Source of the DNA: Prosopocoilus inquinatus | Taxonomy: Eukaryota; Arthropoda; Insecta; Coleoptera; Lucanidae | Direction of reading: 5' to 3' | Assembly (NCBI GenBank): GCA_036172665.1 | Contig: CM069877.1 | Location: 15,024,501-15,088,500 of the forward strand | Length of the DNA: 64,000 bases | Shown here: piece by piece, positions 30,115 through 41,228 of the stretch | Numbering within the stretch: the first letter of the stretch is position 1 | Layout: each line of letters opens with the position of its first letter | Made by a program: the position numbers and the translations under genes | The notes under the pieces: generated by a model | What the model was told of the DNA's origin: nothing | Databases searched by the model: none | The model's input: only the letters and a program-made list of their open reading frames with translations

Positions 30115-30658
30115 AAAAATTTTGTGCAAATCGTTTTTGATTGCAGTGAGAACCTCGAGCAGCCTCTGGACAGCTGTTTCAGCCCTGCTTGGGGCTTCTT
30201 CAGCAGAGACGTAGCTCGACATTCCCACTGCAAACAAAAACGACTTGTCCAATTTATTCGCAATTGCTATGTAAGAGTGATGAACAGAGAAAATAGCGAC
30301 ATCTTACTATCGCTTTTTGACCTGACATTGCAGTAGGATAGACAAATTGAAGCGGGATTTGCTCCTAATAAGTCCCCCATGCAAGGCGGCCATGCTTGCT
30401 GTCAAAGCATAATGAAAGTTTTTAGAAAAATTTTTGTGCAAGCAGGGCTGAAACAGCTGTCCAGAGGCTGCTCGAGGTTCGTACTGCAATCAAAAACGAT
30501 TTGTACAAAATTTTTCTAAAAACTTTCATTGTGCTTTGACAGCAAGCATGGCCGCCTTGCATGGGGGACTTATTAGGAGCAGATCCCGCTTCAATTTGTC
30601 TATCCTACTGCAATGTCAGGTCAAAAAGCGATAGTAAGATGTCGCTATTTTATCTGTT
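30115..30658 (-). mobile_element. Second retrozyme-like insertion, inverted arrangement
   Basis: Flanked by the 13-bp duplication CATTAAAAACTGG (30102-30114 and 30659-30671). One full unit with a hammerhead on the minus strand (30115 to about 30430) is followed by an inverted truncated unit (about 30430-30658) that lacks the CUGANGA half. Confidence 0.78.
30156..30218 (-). ncRNA. Type I hammerhead ribozyme, copy 3
   Basis: Same architecture as copies 1 and 2. Stem I reads TCTCTG instead of TTTCTG, replacing a U-G wobble by C-G opposite CAGAGG, so pairing is kept. Confidence 0.85.
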
Positions 30659-30671
30659 CATTAAAAACTGG

Positions 30672-32625
30672 GTTTTCCACTTCCCTCTCTGCCAGTATTT
30701 GAACCATTGCCTTATGTCATGTGTAGAGCTTAATTTAACCGGAAATTCTAGGAATTTATTTGACTCAACGCAAAATGAGAAGTGGAGTTCTTTAAGTTCC
30801 GGACAAAAACTCGATTTTTTTTCTTCACTTAGACAAATGGAAGGCAACAACGAATACAAGGACATCAAAAAGGAGTTAGCTGCAAATACTGCGGCAGATA
30901 TAAGTGAAGAACGACCGCTATACTCAACGTTCATCGTCCCATTTATAAATGTCATGTTGGGGGCTTTTATCTAAACGACCTGTCCACTGTAAAGACCAAC
31001 AAGTTAAACCCTATTCTGTTTACGACTGCATGAATACTCTAACATACAGTTGCCGGAAGCAAGCAAGCACTCCTAAACACTCCAAAGCCATGAGGTTGTT
31101 ATTATTGTAATTAACATCAACAAAAGAAAATTGTATCTTCTTCCCTCCCTCCCCTCTAAAGAAGTGCAATATCTTCTTCTTCCTGTTCCCTCGGGTGATA
31201 ATTCTTGTAACAGAATCGATAACTCGAATTCAATTTAAAATCAAGCCAATTAGGCGAATCTAAAACATTGAATTCCGTCGCATTTCCTCTTTTCACGAAG
31301 CCGCACCCCCGAGAAAAATCGAATAATCGAGTTGCGAAGCGTTTTCTGAAATGGCGAGGATAAAACTTAGTTAATTAATTGAACGTAATCAACTGGCTCT
31401 GGCGAGCATTTGTTACAAGCGAAAACTTGTTTCGTCCTCGTCGTTTTGCGTCCGCTTCACGGACAAAACTCGTTTGTGACTACCTAAATAAAATAAATAG
31501 GATTATTTATATATTTATATTTAATTTTCTTTGCAAATAGAGATGTTAAACTGCAATTATTATTGGAACAGCACGCCCGCATGGATCCACTTACTGCCTA
31601 TTCTTATTACGTGACGTGACTCTCAGCTGGTTCGGAAGAATAAAATCGATATTTGTACGCGGTTAATAACATCATTTGTATGTTGAAAACTGTGAAGTTT
31701 TATGCCACAATTATTTAAATAAACAAAGAAAAAGACTCTGCCCAATTTAATAATTTCATTTAAATGTCATATTTTTATTGTTTGGTCTTAAGTTAGCGAA
31801 GTTGTTTGTCCGCGCCGCAACACTTTTCTTTCTGGATGTGTTTTGATCAAAACTAACAAACACGAAACTTAAGGCCGCCATTTGATCGATTCATTTGTGT
31901 AAAAACAATTCAGTAGAGATTTCTTTTTTGTTTTGTTACTTAAATAATACTTCGGGATTTTAAAATCCCCTTAAGAATTAATTTTAAATAAAAAAACTTA
32001 AATAATTAAAAATAAACTATGTTATGAGGCATCATAAAAACCTGAAATAAATAAACAAACATTGAGAATTGCACTAAACACTCAGACTCACATATCTCGC
32101 CTTGATTAAATTAATTTTTTTTAATACTCCACAGGATGTTATTAATTAACGGACCGCGCGTAATTGGCAAAAGTAAACAAAGAGGAAAAAAAACTGGCCC
32201 AAACTAGTATTTGTTGAAGCGCACAATCTCGCCGATATTCGCGCATATTTTCAGGTTTTCCGAAAATCGCACAGGTCAAGGCCGGAATGCAACATGTCAT
32301 CGTAACCTTGCCTGGTCGACCAAATTCAGCAAACCTACATACATCGTTTGCATGCGAACGCAAAATTCATTTATCTGTTATTATTATGCCCGTCGTAATT
32401 GATGTAATTTGTTTACGAGAAAAAAAATAATCTTCAGTGTAATTGGTTTTAATTATATTTAACTAGGCCTAGAATTTTTTTTTATTAATACATATTCTTC
32501 TTCGTAATGACTTGAAATCAAATAAAAAATTATGTTTTGCGGTCTTCTTCTTAAATTGGCTATAAATTATTTTGTCTTACCTTACAAAATTTATTTAATG
32601 ATTCACCAGTTAATTACATACAGAC
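30672..32625. other. Mostly non-coding; possible orphan exon at 30696-30974
   Basis: A pyrimidine tract ending CTGCCAG at about 30688-30695 resembles a splice acceptor. It opens into a 92-codon plus-strand frame with normal composition (FDSTQNEKWSSLSSGQKLDF, then EYKDIKKELAANTAADISEE) that ends at 30974. I recognise no domain. The rest, to 32625, is AT-rich with no frame I can support. Confidence 0.25.
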
Positions 32626-32706
32626 TTTCTGTAGAAGTAACTATTTCAGGAGGAAAAGTGAACAATGGCGTCACTTTTCCTCCTGAAATAGTTACTTCTA
32701 CAGAAA
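32626..32706. repeat. Perfect 36-bp hairpin with 9-base loop
   Basis: Arms 32626-32661 and 32671-32706 are exact reverse complements (TTTCTGTAGAAGTAACTATT at the outside). This may be a tiny foldback element or a long-hairpin RNA locus. Confidence 0.9.
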
Positions 32707-33299
32707 TTATTATAATGACATTATAATCGTAAATAGGGCGACAGATCATTTATACAAAGCACAGTAAAGAATCAATAGGTAACAGCGCGGGCGTTTGGAA
32801 CGTGCACGCAATTGCGAGAAATGTTTTAATGTTATCTCATGCTGAAGGATTTAACACCGTCCTCTTTCGCGCATTGATATTTGAACCCCTCTTTTAGCTC
32901 TCGCTCTCTTAGTTGATCTTGCGCTTTCATGCACATGTCAACACGGCCGAATACTCTTGTGACGTCACCTAATATATTATTCACCGTGATACAAAGCAAG
33001 AAGAGGTCTCGCGTACTTCCATGCGGCATACCAATAATAATTCTGCTTTTAAGCTTTTGCTTGTCGTTCTCAAAGAACATCACTAATTAACGAAACCAAA
33101 GAGAACCATTTGGTGAAAGCGAAAATAAGCATAAAAATGATGCAACAGCATCACCAAAAAATGAAGATAAGAAATTTTAAAGCACAATATGAATATCCTA
33201 AAGTTAACGCTTCGATTGACATTGTTGGATATAATTTTTCGTTCGTTTCCGTTAGACTACGGATGCAAACCCGTCGCTGCCATAAATATAATTGGGGCG
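32707..33299. other. No gene recognised
   Basis: Non-coding sequence between the hairpin and a small MITE. Confidence 0.4.
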
Positions 33300-33427
33300 C
33301 AGTTTGAAAGATTCATGGTGGAATACACAGTCGGCCAGTCAATTAAACTAAATTCCCTTTATAAAGAGAGAACAATTCAATTTTGTTTTGTCAACACTGT
33401 TTATTCCGCCATGAATCTTCCAAACTG
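33300..33427. mobile_element. 128-bp MITE with 32-bp inverted ends
   Basis: 33300-33331 (CAGTTTGAAAGATTCATGGT...) and 33396-33427 are inverted with about 29 of 32 bases matching. No clear target duplication. Confidence 0.55.
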
Positions 33428-33509
33428 TCACATCGTCTTCAAACCTTATACAGGATGGGCCAACAATATGTGGGCGGAAGATAGTGGCGTTGCTACTGAA
33501 CATATTTGA

Positions 33510-35510
33510 AATCTGTGGGTGCAATAAGATACATATTGGTTAGTTGCACTCAACTGGTCGAATGCGAATCCTGTATACAAGTTAAAATGTCTAGAAAACC
33601 CTTCCCGAAAGAGTTCGAACGAACAAGCGAGCTTGGCGAATTGATACATACCGACGCTCACGTATATAGCCGGATAAATATATCTTGGAACGGAAACGCT
33701 CGTTATTTCATGACGTTTATCGACGACGCAACACGATGATGCGAAGTGAGGTTCCTGCGTCAGAAGACTGACGCGTATAACGAGTTCGTTGCTTACAAAA
33801 ACATGATCGAATCAGTGTACGACAACAAAATAAAATACGTTCAGTCGAACAATGGCATGGAATACGTGAATCACCAATTCGACGAACTATTTTAGGGCAT
33901 CTGTTATTCAGCGTCGCTTAACTGTTGTGCACAACCGTTGACTTGACTTGAAACTCAAAACATCGTTTGGAGCCGAAGCCGTATCCACGGCGAATTTCAT
34001 TCGCAATCGCTTCCCAACGAGCAAACTGAAAGGACTAACCCCGTACGAGTCGTGATCGGCCGCCCTGCGTCTTGTAAACTTCTTGAAATTTGGCAGCACC
34101 GTCTATAGCCTAAATAGAACACCTGCAGGAAAGTTTGACCCTAGAGCGCGAAATGGACCTTTTCTCGGATACGCCGAAAGCTCAAAAGGATGTCCGGTAT
34201 GGATCTCCGAAGAATGAAGAGCGGGGATCTCACGTGACATCAAGGCTCTGAGGGAACTTCCGAGAAACGTGGACCAGGGAAGACAATTCAAGTCAACGAA
34301 TGACCAAGGGCTTGTGCGCGAATCCTCGGAGTTGGAGTACAATCTCCTCGACGTGCAGTTAGTAGACCAGAATCAACAGCATACGGAAGAATCTCCTGAC
34401 GTCATTGAAGATCACTTTGCAAACATGGAGGAGCGTCCTACTGCGAACGAGAGCGGAACGGAAGCACTCATAGAAGAGGATTTGTAGACACCAGCAGCCA
34501 GGCACGGATGAGGAAAACCAGTAAAGGTTCGCACCTTGGACGAGGGAAGCCGCGGAAAGATGTATCGACCACCCGGATATCACGTGGAGGAAGAAGCCGA
34601 CTTCGTGTGGGTGACCGAAATCTCTCTTCAATTAGCAGTGAAGAGCCCGGAGGCGGACGAGTGGATGTTGGCAATGAGGAGCGAGTTCGTTTCCATTCTA
34701 AAGAACGACATCTTCGACATAGTTGATCGGCCCGCCGCGAATCGAACAGCTACAGGAAGCAGGATGCTTCTGCGAAACAAGCACGGAATCGACGGCCAAA
34801 TTACCAGAAGAAAAGCTAGGTCAGTCCCCAGAGGATACTTGCAGCGTCCAGGAACCAACTTCAGCGAAACGTACGCACCCATCGCAAGACTCCTGCGATC
34901 CGTTTGGCCATCGCCGTGGTGGCGTGCGCAGCATGATATGACTTTGACATTACATCAGCCTACCTGAACGTGGTCATTAGTGAAAAAAATTATATGTAGT
35001 TCCCAGATCAAACGGAGGACGCACTTAGGTTCATTATTAAAAAGAAATGCGTTCCTGCCACAGTCGTTGCCAAAGCGAACAAAGTATTGCATGAACTATC
35101 AACAAAAAATAAGGTGTGTCTCGTCAAGAAGGCACCCAACGGATTACGGCAAGCAGAGCTGCGGAAACTCGGAGAAGAGCGTACTCAGGGTGATACGTGC
35201 ATGTACACCCGGGGTAGAGCCGAGAATTTGCTCATCATTGTTGTGTTCCTGGACGATATATTGGTAATATTTCGTGATCCGGAAGAGATTGACAGGGTTT
35301 ATCAAAAACTTCTGAAGTCCTTTAATATCAAGGACATAGGAGAGGCCAAGTACTACCTTGGCGTCGAATTTTCGCACGAGAGCTCCCAAATTAACTGTTT
35401 AATTTGGGAGCTACGTCCAGGATGTCTTCGAGCGTTTCAAGATGGCCGACTATAACCCAGTGTCAACGCCAATCGATCCAGGACGAAATTCTAGAACTCA
35501 AAGGCCTAGA
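33510..35510 (+). pseudogene. pol: Decayed Ty1/copia retrotransposon pol (integrase and RT)
   Basis: The integrase region at 33525-33900 shows the zinc-domain end, SELGELIHTDAH and GNARYFMTFIDDATR, the second catalytic region as IKYVQSNNGMEYVN (D changed to N), then a deletion of the third catalytic region. The post-integrase segment (33940-34260) has KFDPRARNGPFLGYAESSKG. RT pieces follow: LRNKHGIDGQITRRKAR and FSETYAPIARL (about 34760-34895), VVFLDDILVIF (about 35240-35272), AKYYLGVEFSH (about 35346-35378) and MADYNPVSTPIDPG (about 35442-35483). At least five frameshifts and several stops. No LTRs found. Confidence 0.82.
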
Positions 35511-36261
35511 GTTCGGAAGACGGCAAGAAGCCGCCATATAGTTATATGTATAGCTCATCAGTGCGCTTATGTACTTGTCAGTCACAGTTCATCACCAAGC
35601 AGGCCCCGAAACAGGAAAAGGAACCTCATACCACCACTCCTCGAGACGTGAAAGTAGCTACCATCTGCAGTGAATACCAACGTTCATCTCTAATGGCCCT
35701 CATACTAATGGAATGTGATCGACATACTGGAATAGCCGACATCTACGGATCTTATCTTCCACGACATCATAGATGCCGTCAACATGAAGTGGAACAACCC
35801 ACCGGTGCCCGAAGCCGCGCATCTATTCCAAGAGGCCCACATCCACGGTTTTGATACTCAATCAATCACCATGCGATTAGAGGATGAGGACCATCACCTC
35901 GACCCCACTACACGACACACTCCTCCAAACAAATATCGACCTCTTTTCCAGTTGGCCCTCCCTCACACCTTTGTGAACATCGGATCGACACCGGCTACCA
36001 CCATCTCGTGTCTTTACCACCAAACAGAATGCCACCATTCCGCCACCATATCCTCCGGAACCTCATCAATGACCACCTGGAACCAAGGTTCTACGAGAGC
36101 TTATTTTTATGTTGTCTACCTAGCCACGAAACAAGAAAGTAACGATGTCAAACAAATTATTAAAAAATTGCTGTCACTGTTGGAAGTACATATGCTCATG
36201 TTGCGTTTAGTTTGTGCCGTTTACAGAGATCTCAGACGGTCTATTTGTTGATAAAATGAGT
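35511..36261 (+). other. Unidentified sequence with long open frames
   Basis: Two overlapping plus-strand frames (35546-35854 and 35784-36251) of unusually low stop density and high CA content follow the copia RT. They do not look like copia RNase H, and I recognise no domain. They may be copia tail sequence scrambled by frameshifts. Confidence 0.25.
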
Positions 36262-37135
36262 TGTTAAGGTTGAACATCGCAGCGTAATAAAGTTCCTGAC
36301 AAAAGAAGGCAATGGTCCAAAAGTAATTCATAAAAGAACGGTTGCAGTGTATGGGGAAGATGCAACTTCTTATTTTTAAGTAAAATTTTGGTCTAAACTC
36401 TTTCGATGGGGTCGAGAATCAATCAATGATGACCCAAAGTCCGGACGATCCGTTGAAGCTCGAACTGAAGACATTGCGCAAAAGTCGACAATTTGGTACT
36501 GCAGTTTCGGCGTGTAAAGATCTCTGTCATTGCCAATGAACTCGGTATATCCGAAACAAGTGTCTTAAAAATTTTGCATGACAATTTGGATATGAAGAAG
36601 ATGTCTGCACGGTGGATTCTCAGATTGCTTACACCTAAACAAAAACTGTGCAGAAAAGAAGTTCTCAAGAAAAAATTCGGCCGAGTTGGAGAGGGACAAA
36701 CATTTTTTTGCTCGAATTATCACCGAGGATGAGACTTGGATACATCACTGGGACCTTCCTACTAAAAAAGAATCCATGCAGTGGGTTCATAAGGACTCTC
36801 CACCACCAAAAAAGGCCAAGACACAATTTTCTGGAAAAAAAACTGATGGAAACTGTTTTCTGGGATGCTGTAGGAGTCTTGCTTATTGAATATATGCCGA
36901 GGGGGTCTACCATAAATGTAGAGGCCTACGGAAACACAATTACAAATTTAAAAATTCCTTTGGAGGAAAAACGCCCCGCATTCTTATCCAAAAGAAAACT
37001 TGTTGCAGGACAATTGTCGGGTTCATAAGGCAAACAAAGTTAAGCAGATAATCAATGATTGTGGGTTTATAGAGATAAGGCATTCAGCTTATAGCCCTGA
37101 CCTAGCTCCGTCAGAATTCTTTTTATTGTTGCAGA
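36262..37135 (+). pseudogene. mariner transposase, N-terminal and catalytic part (M1)
   Basis: Helix-turn-helix region: VIKFLTKEGNGPKVIHKRTV (about 36283-36342), FRWGRESINDDPKSGRSVEA, VLQFRRVKISVIANELGIS. Catalytic domain: ITEDETWIHHWDLPTKKESM (first Asp, about 36720-36780), then LIEYMPRGSTINVEAY. The second Asp appears only as a degenerate QDNCRVHKANK (about 37010-37040), and the D34D region as an AYSPDLAPSEF stretch (about 37088-37120). At least four frame changes, so inactive. Confidence 0.82.
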
Positions 37136-38796
37136 GGGTTGCGACCTAAATCGCTATTCGAAATCTAAAGTAAAAAATTCCGCCTGGATTTTTTAAAGAT
37201 TCCCAAACGCGGAAAAGTGAAAGCTTATTTGTGGTAAAGCCATACTTTAAACATTTCAGAAAAGTATATATTTTCAAATACAGAGCAGTCTGAAATAAGT
37301 AAAAAGAGAAAGAAAATGAATGAACAGTAGAAAAACTGTTTTTGGAGATGTTACCGGGAAACAATTTCAAAACAGTTGTAAAACGCTAAAGAAAACTACA
37401 TTTTATAAATCAATCGACGACGTTTCAAGCGCCCTCTGTGAATTCGAGCCGTAAATTTGTAATTTGTCTGGGCAGAGATTCCAGAACAAATGAAAAACGT
37501 TAGTGCACGTTACGTTCAAGGACAATGTCCTGAAAAGAACATCGAATAAATAAAAACGTTACGCTTGAATAGTTAAGCGAAACAATTTACATGCACATGT
37601 GGCGCCATCTGTTACCCTGAACGATAACACTGCGCTTTTTATTTACCGTAAAACGAACGAAAAACCTTTAAAAACATTCTTAAAGAACGATCGAGAACAT
37701 CGCTTTTGAAACGACTTTGAATTAAAAAAAAAACATTTGTGACGCAAAATCATTTGTGGCGCCATCTGTTACCACGTGCCATAACGTTGCATTCTTTATT
37801 TGCCGGAAACGACCGAAAAATCCAATAGCATTCTTCAAGAATGATCAAGAACGCATCGTTTTTGAAACGACTTTGAATTAAAAAAAAAAAAACATTTGTG
37901 ACAAAAATATTTGTGGCGCCATCTGTCATCAGGAGTCTTAACTTTGTTCGCTTTATTCGCGGAGAAGAAATTTCAGGGTAACTCTGAAAAACGCTAATAA
38001 AAAAAATTGTGTTACAAAAAACAACTTTGAATGAATAAAATCGGAACGTCAGAAACGGTTAAAAGAATTTCCAAATAAATTTCAAACGTACGTGTGGAGC
38101 GCCATCTGTTAATCCGTAGCCGTAATTCCCAAACAACTGGAAAACGTTGGAATGTTCAAGGACAATTCCTGAAAAGAACTTAAATAAATAAAAAATGTTA
38201 CGCTTAAATAGTTAAAGCGAAACAATTTACATGCACGTGTGGCGCCATCTGTTACCCAGAGCCGTAAAATTGTACTCTTTATTTACCGGAAAACGACTGA
38301 AAAACTCACTAACATTTTTCTAGAACGGCGATCAAGAACGCATCGTCCCTGAAACGACTTTGAATAAAAAGAAAACATTGCGATCCAAAAACATTTGTGG
38401 CGCCATCTGTTCAACACCAGTCGTAACTTTGTTCTCTTTATTCGAGGGGAAGAAATTTCAAGGAAATTGAAAAACGCTAATAAAAAAAATTGTGTTACAA
38501 AAAATAACTTCGAATAAATAAAACAAATGGTTAGAAAAAGTTTCAAATAGATTTCAAACGTACGTAAGTAGCGCCATCTGTTAATCTGTAGCCGTAATTC
38601 CAAAACAAGTGGAAAACGTTAGGAACATTTAAGGACAAAGTCTGAAAAAGAACATCCAAAAAATTAAAAATGCTACGCTTCAATAGTTAAAGCGAAACAA
38701 TTTACATGCACATGTGGCGCCATCTGTTACCTCGAGCTATAACACTGCGCTCTTTATTTACCGGAAAACGCCCGATAAACCTAAAGAATATTCTTC
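37136..38796. repeat. Satellite-like tandem array with a GGCGCCATCTGTTA box
   Basis: Nine diverged units of about 143-185 bases, each with a conserved box GTGGCGCCATCTGTTA or close variant (at about 37430, 37602, 37756, 37913, 38098, 38241, 38397, 38571 and 38714). Units alternate in type: those at 38098/38571 and at 38241/38714 are closest matches, suggesting a higher-order repeat of about 470 bases. No coding capacity. Confidence 0.8.
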
Positions 38797-38960
38797 CAAA
38801 AATTTAAAAAATCATTTCATGGGAAAGCGTTTTGCTTCTGATGAAGAACTTAAAGAAGCTATTGAACAATATTTTGCAGGGTTAAAGGTTTTTTTTTTCT
38901 GAGGGTATGGAACAATTGCAAAAAAGATGGAATAAGTATATTAGTGTTGAAGGGAGTTAT
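38797..38960 (+). pseudogene. mariner transposase C-terminus (M1)
   Basis: NLKNHFMGKRFASDEELKEA, then an IEQYFAG segment and, after a T-run shift, EGMEQLQKRWNKYISVEGSY: the conserved mariner tail. It fits directly after the piece ending at 37135. Confidence 0.8.
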
Positions 38961-39083
38961 GTAGAAACATTTTTTTTTGTTCTCTTATGTGCTTTTTTAT
39001 GGCTAGGCAGATAACATAAATACCCTTATAATCAATTAGAGACACCACTTTGATTTGGCACAGCTACACGGAACACCCTGTAT

Positions 39084-39750
39084 AATAGTAACGTTAACGT
39101 AAGTAATAACGAAAACAGATTTAAAAAATCTGTATTAATATAGACGCTATCTGCCAAATACGCGTTATTGGTGCAACCTGTGTAATCCTTTCAAATGTTT
39201 GCAAAAAACGTTTTCCTGAAAGAGTTTGTCCCAACGTACTATGTAAAAACGTGCCAACCTAAGAAACGGTGTTTTCCCTTTTCCCCTCCTCCTCGCTTCT
39301 AGTAGAATTGCAAAAAAGAATTCTTTTTTTAACCAAAACAAAACTTATCTATTTCCAAAGCAACCGTCCCCAGGGGAATTCCAACCAAACATTTTAAGCG
39401 GCGCGCAACAGGTAGAGAGAAAGAGAGCTTTAATTAGTTTTCTCTTCTCAGGAGGCTATGACGGCTCATCACGAAGACAGAAGTTATTTCGCCCCTTCGG
39501 ACGAAAACAGAATTTTCCTTTTTAATAACGCTCTCGCCCGCCCGGTTTTCGAGCGGTCGAGGGTGAATCGTTCGAATTTCGATGATGCCGATGGGGTGAC
39601 ACTCTTCAATGAAATTAAAACCTTCGCCCCCGCCGCCGAAATATCACGCCGGCAAGTCCATTAGGACGCATGTTTTGTGTGCTTTTAAATGGAAACATTT
39701 CATTCATTGTGATAATTTTGAGTGAACCGCAGTTTAAAGCAATTTACACC

Positions 39751-39792
<42 letters not shown>

Positions 39793-41228
39793 GAAGGGAG
39801 AGAATAAAAACAAAGATTCGTTGCATTATTACAACTCTAACTTCAGTCTCTTAGGTGCGTTTTAAAAGATGTTTGTCACCTTCACTTACGCATAAATCTC
39901 CCCAATGCAGGTCTTACTTGCTTAGTTCACAGCGATTCTTAAAAGAAAAAATCTTAAAGCCGTGCTTACCTATCGGAATCTTTTCCTAAGAGATCAAGCT
40001 AAGGTTCCTCAATTAATCAAGAGCAATCTGAAAAGCGCCCGAAGGAAGCATCGAACGTTCCGGATCTCCCGGGACGAGTAAAACCGCGAGTTCACGTGAT
40101 TTAAACACGCTTTAATCCGTTTTCTTATTTGCCCAGGCCAAATTCGCTCATATCAGTCTCTGGAGGAATCAATTTGAAACTTTTTTTTTGGGAGGTGGGG
40201 GCAAGAGGCAAGATGTCAGGGATTGTTTTCACGACTTCAAAATAATTCATCACTTCCCAGCAAAGTAGTTTTCCGCTTTAAGCCAAGCCCCCTTGAGCTT
40301 AGGTGACATTTTGGCGCGCGTCTTATTAAGAGCCCTGGCAGTTTCATTTGCGCGAAAACATAAATGAAGAAGGCAGTCGAAAGTTATTGTGAAAGGGGAG
40401 AAATAATGTTCCTTCGCGCAGAGGATTAGTGGTTGAAGTTTGAAATAAGCGGCTTCATTAAGATTCGGAAAGTCGTAAAGAAAAGAAACGCACGTGACAG
40501 CTTACGCAGATAGAGTTGCGAGTGAAAATTGAATTCCGTCGCATTTTTCTCTTCTTCTGGTGTAATCCTAATGGATTTATAAAATGTCTTTATATGTAAA
40601 CTAGCCAAACTTCCCACATCTTAGTTTTATACCTTCCCAATCTTAATTCTTATGTTCTTAGGTAGACATTCCTTACTTTGGTCTTATTATTAATGCAGTC
40701 TCATATTTCATGAACCCTCTCTCTCTCTCTCCCTCTCTCTCTCCTTCCCTCTCTATCTGTATCTGTGATGACTATAACGTTTTCTATCGACTCACGTTAA
40801 AGGCCCTTTCGAGAATTGTTAGCAATCTTCCCATCAGTGACTTTACTTTGTTGTTTCTGATCGTGTCCAATCGCGCACATGGAAAATGAATAAATGTAGA
40901 ACTTGACCCTGAATCCAAAATGAAGAACCCATTTTGCCTTACTAGTGTCTTAGCGAATCCATTTTCTTCTTGATTGTCTTTTAAATACGTGGTAAAAATA
41001 TTCGCCTGGCCTTGGCTTGAATCTGCTCCAACTCTGCAAAGTCTTGAGCAGCCGTTCGTCAAATAAAGTACTGATAAAATCATTTCCGTTGAGGTCCGGC
41101 ATCAACAGAAGATCATCCAATGCCACGCCGGCTGAAAACTGCAGCGAAACCAACAAACTTAAAGGTGCAAAAAGAGTCTCCTTGATCGTGGTCGTTAGCT
41201 ATTTCCTCCAATACGTGAGATGTTTATA
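39084..41228. other. Intergenic DNA with GA and CT microsatellites
   Basis: (GA)n at 39754-39785 and a CT-rich tract at 40716-40754. No coding region I can support. Minus-strand frames at 40784-41156 have retroelement-like composition but no motif. Confidence 0.5.

Larger units (their letters stand above)
36262..39083 (+). mobile_element. mariner-family transposon M1 remnant, split by a tandem array
   Basis: Transposase pieces lie at 36262-37135 and 38797-38960, with a typical mariner end (GGAACACCCTGTATA) at about 39068-39082. The 5' terminal repeat was not found. The satellite-like array at 37136-38796 lies exactly between two parts of the transposase. Confidence 0.7.

Noticed and set aside
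39458..39664. 68-codon plus-strand frame starting MTAHHEDRSYF
   Set aside because: No recognisable domain and no splice or promoter support.
40784..41156. Minus-strand frames with retroelement-like composition (for example a GVALDDLLLMPDLN stretch, faintly Pao/BEL-like)
   Set aside because: Too short and degenerate; no catalytic motif or flanking retroelement structure to support a call.
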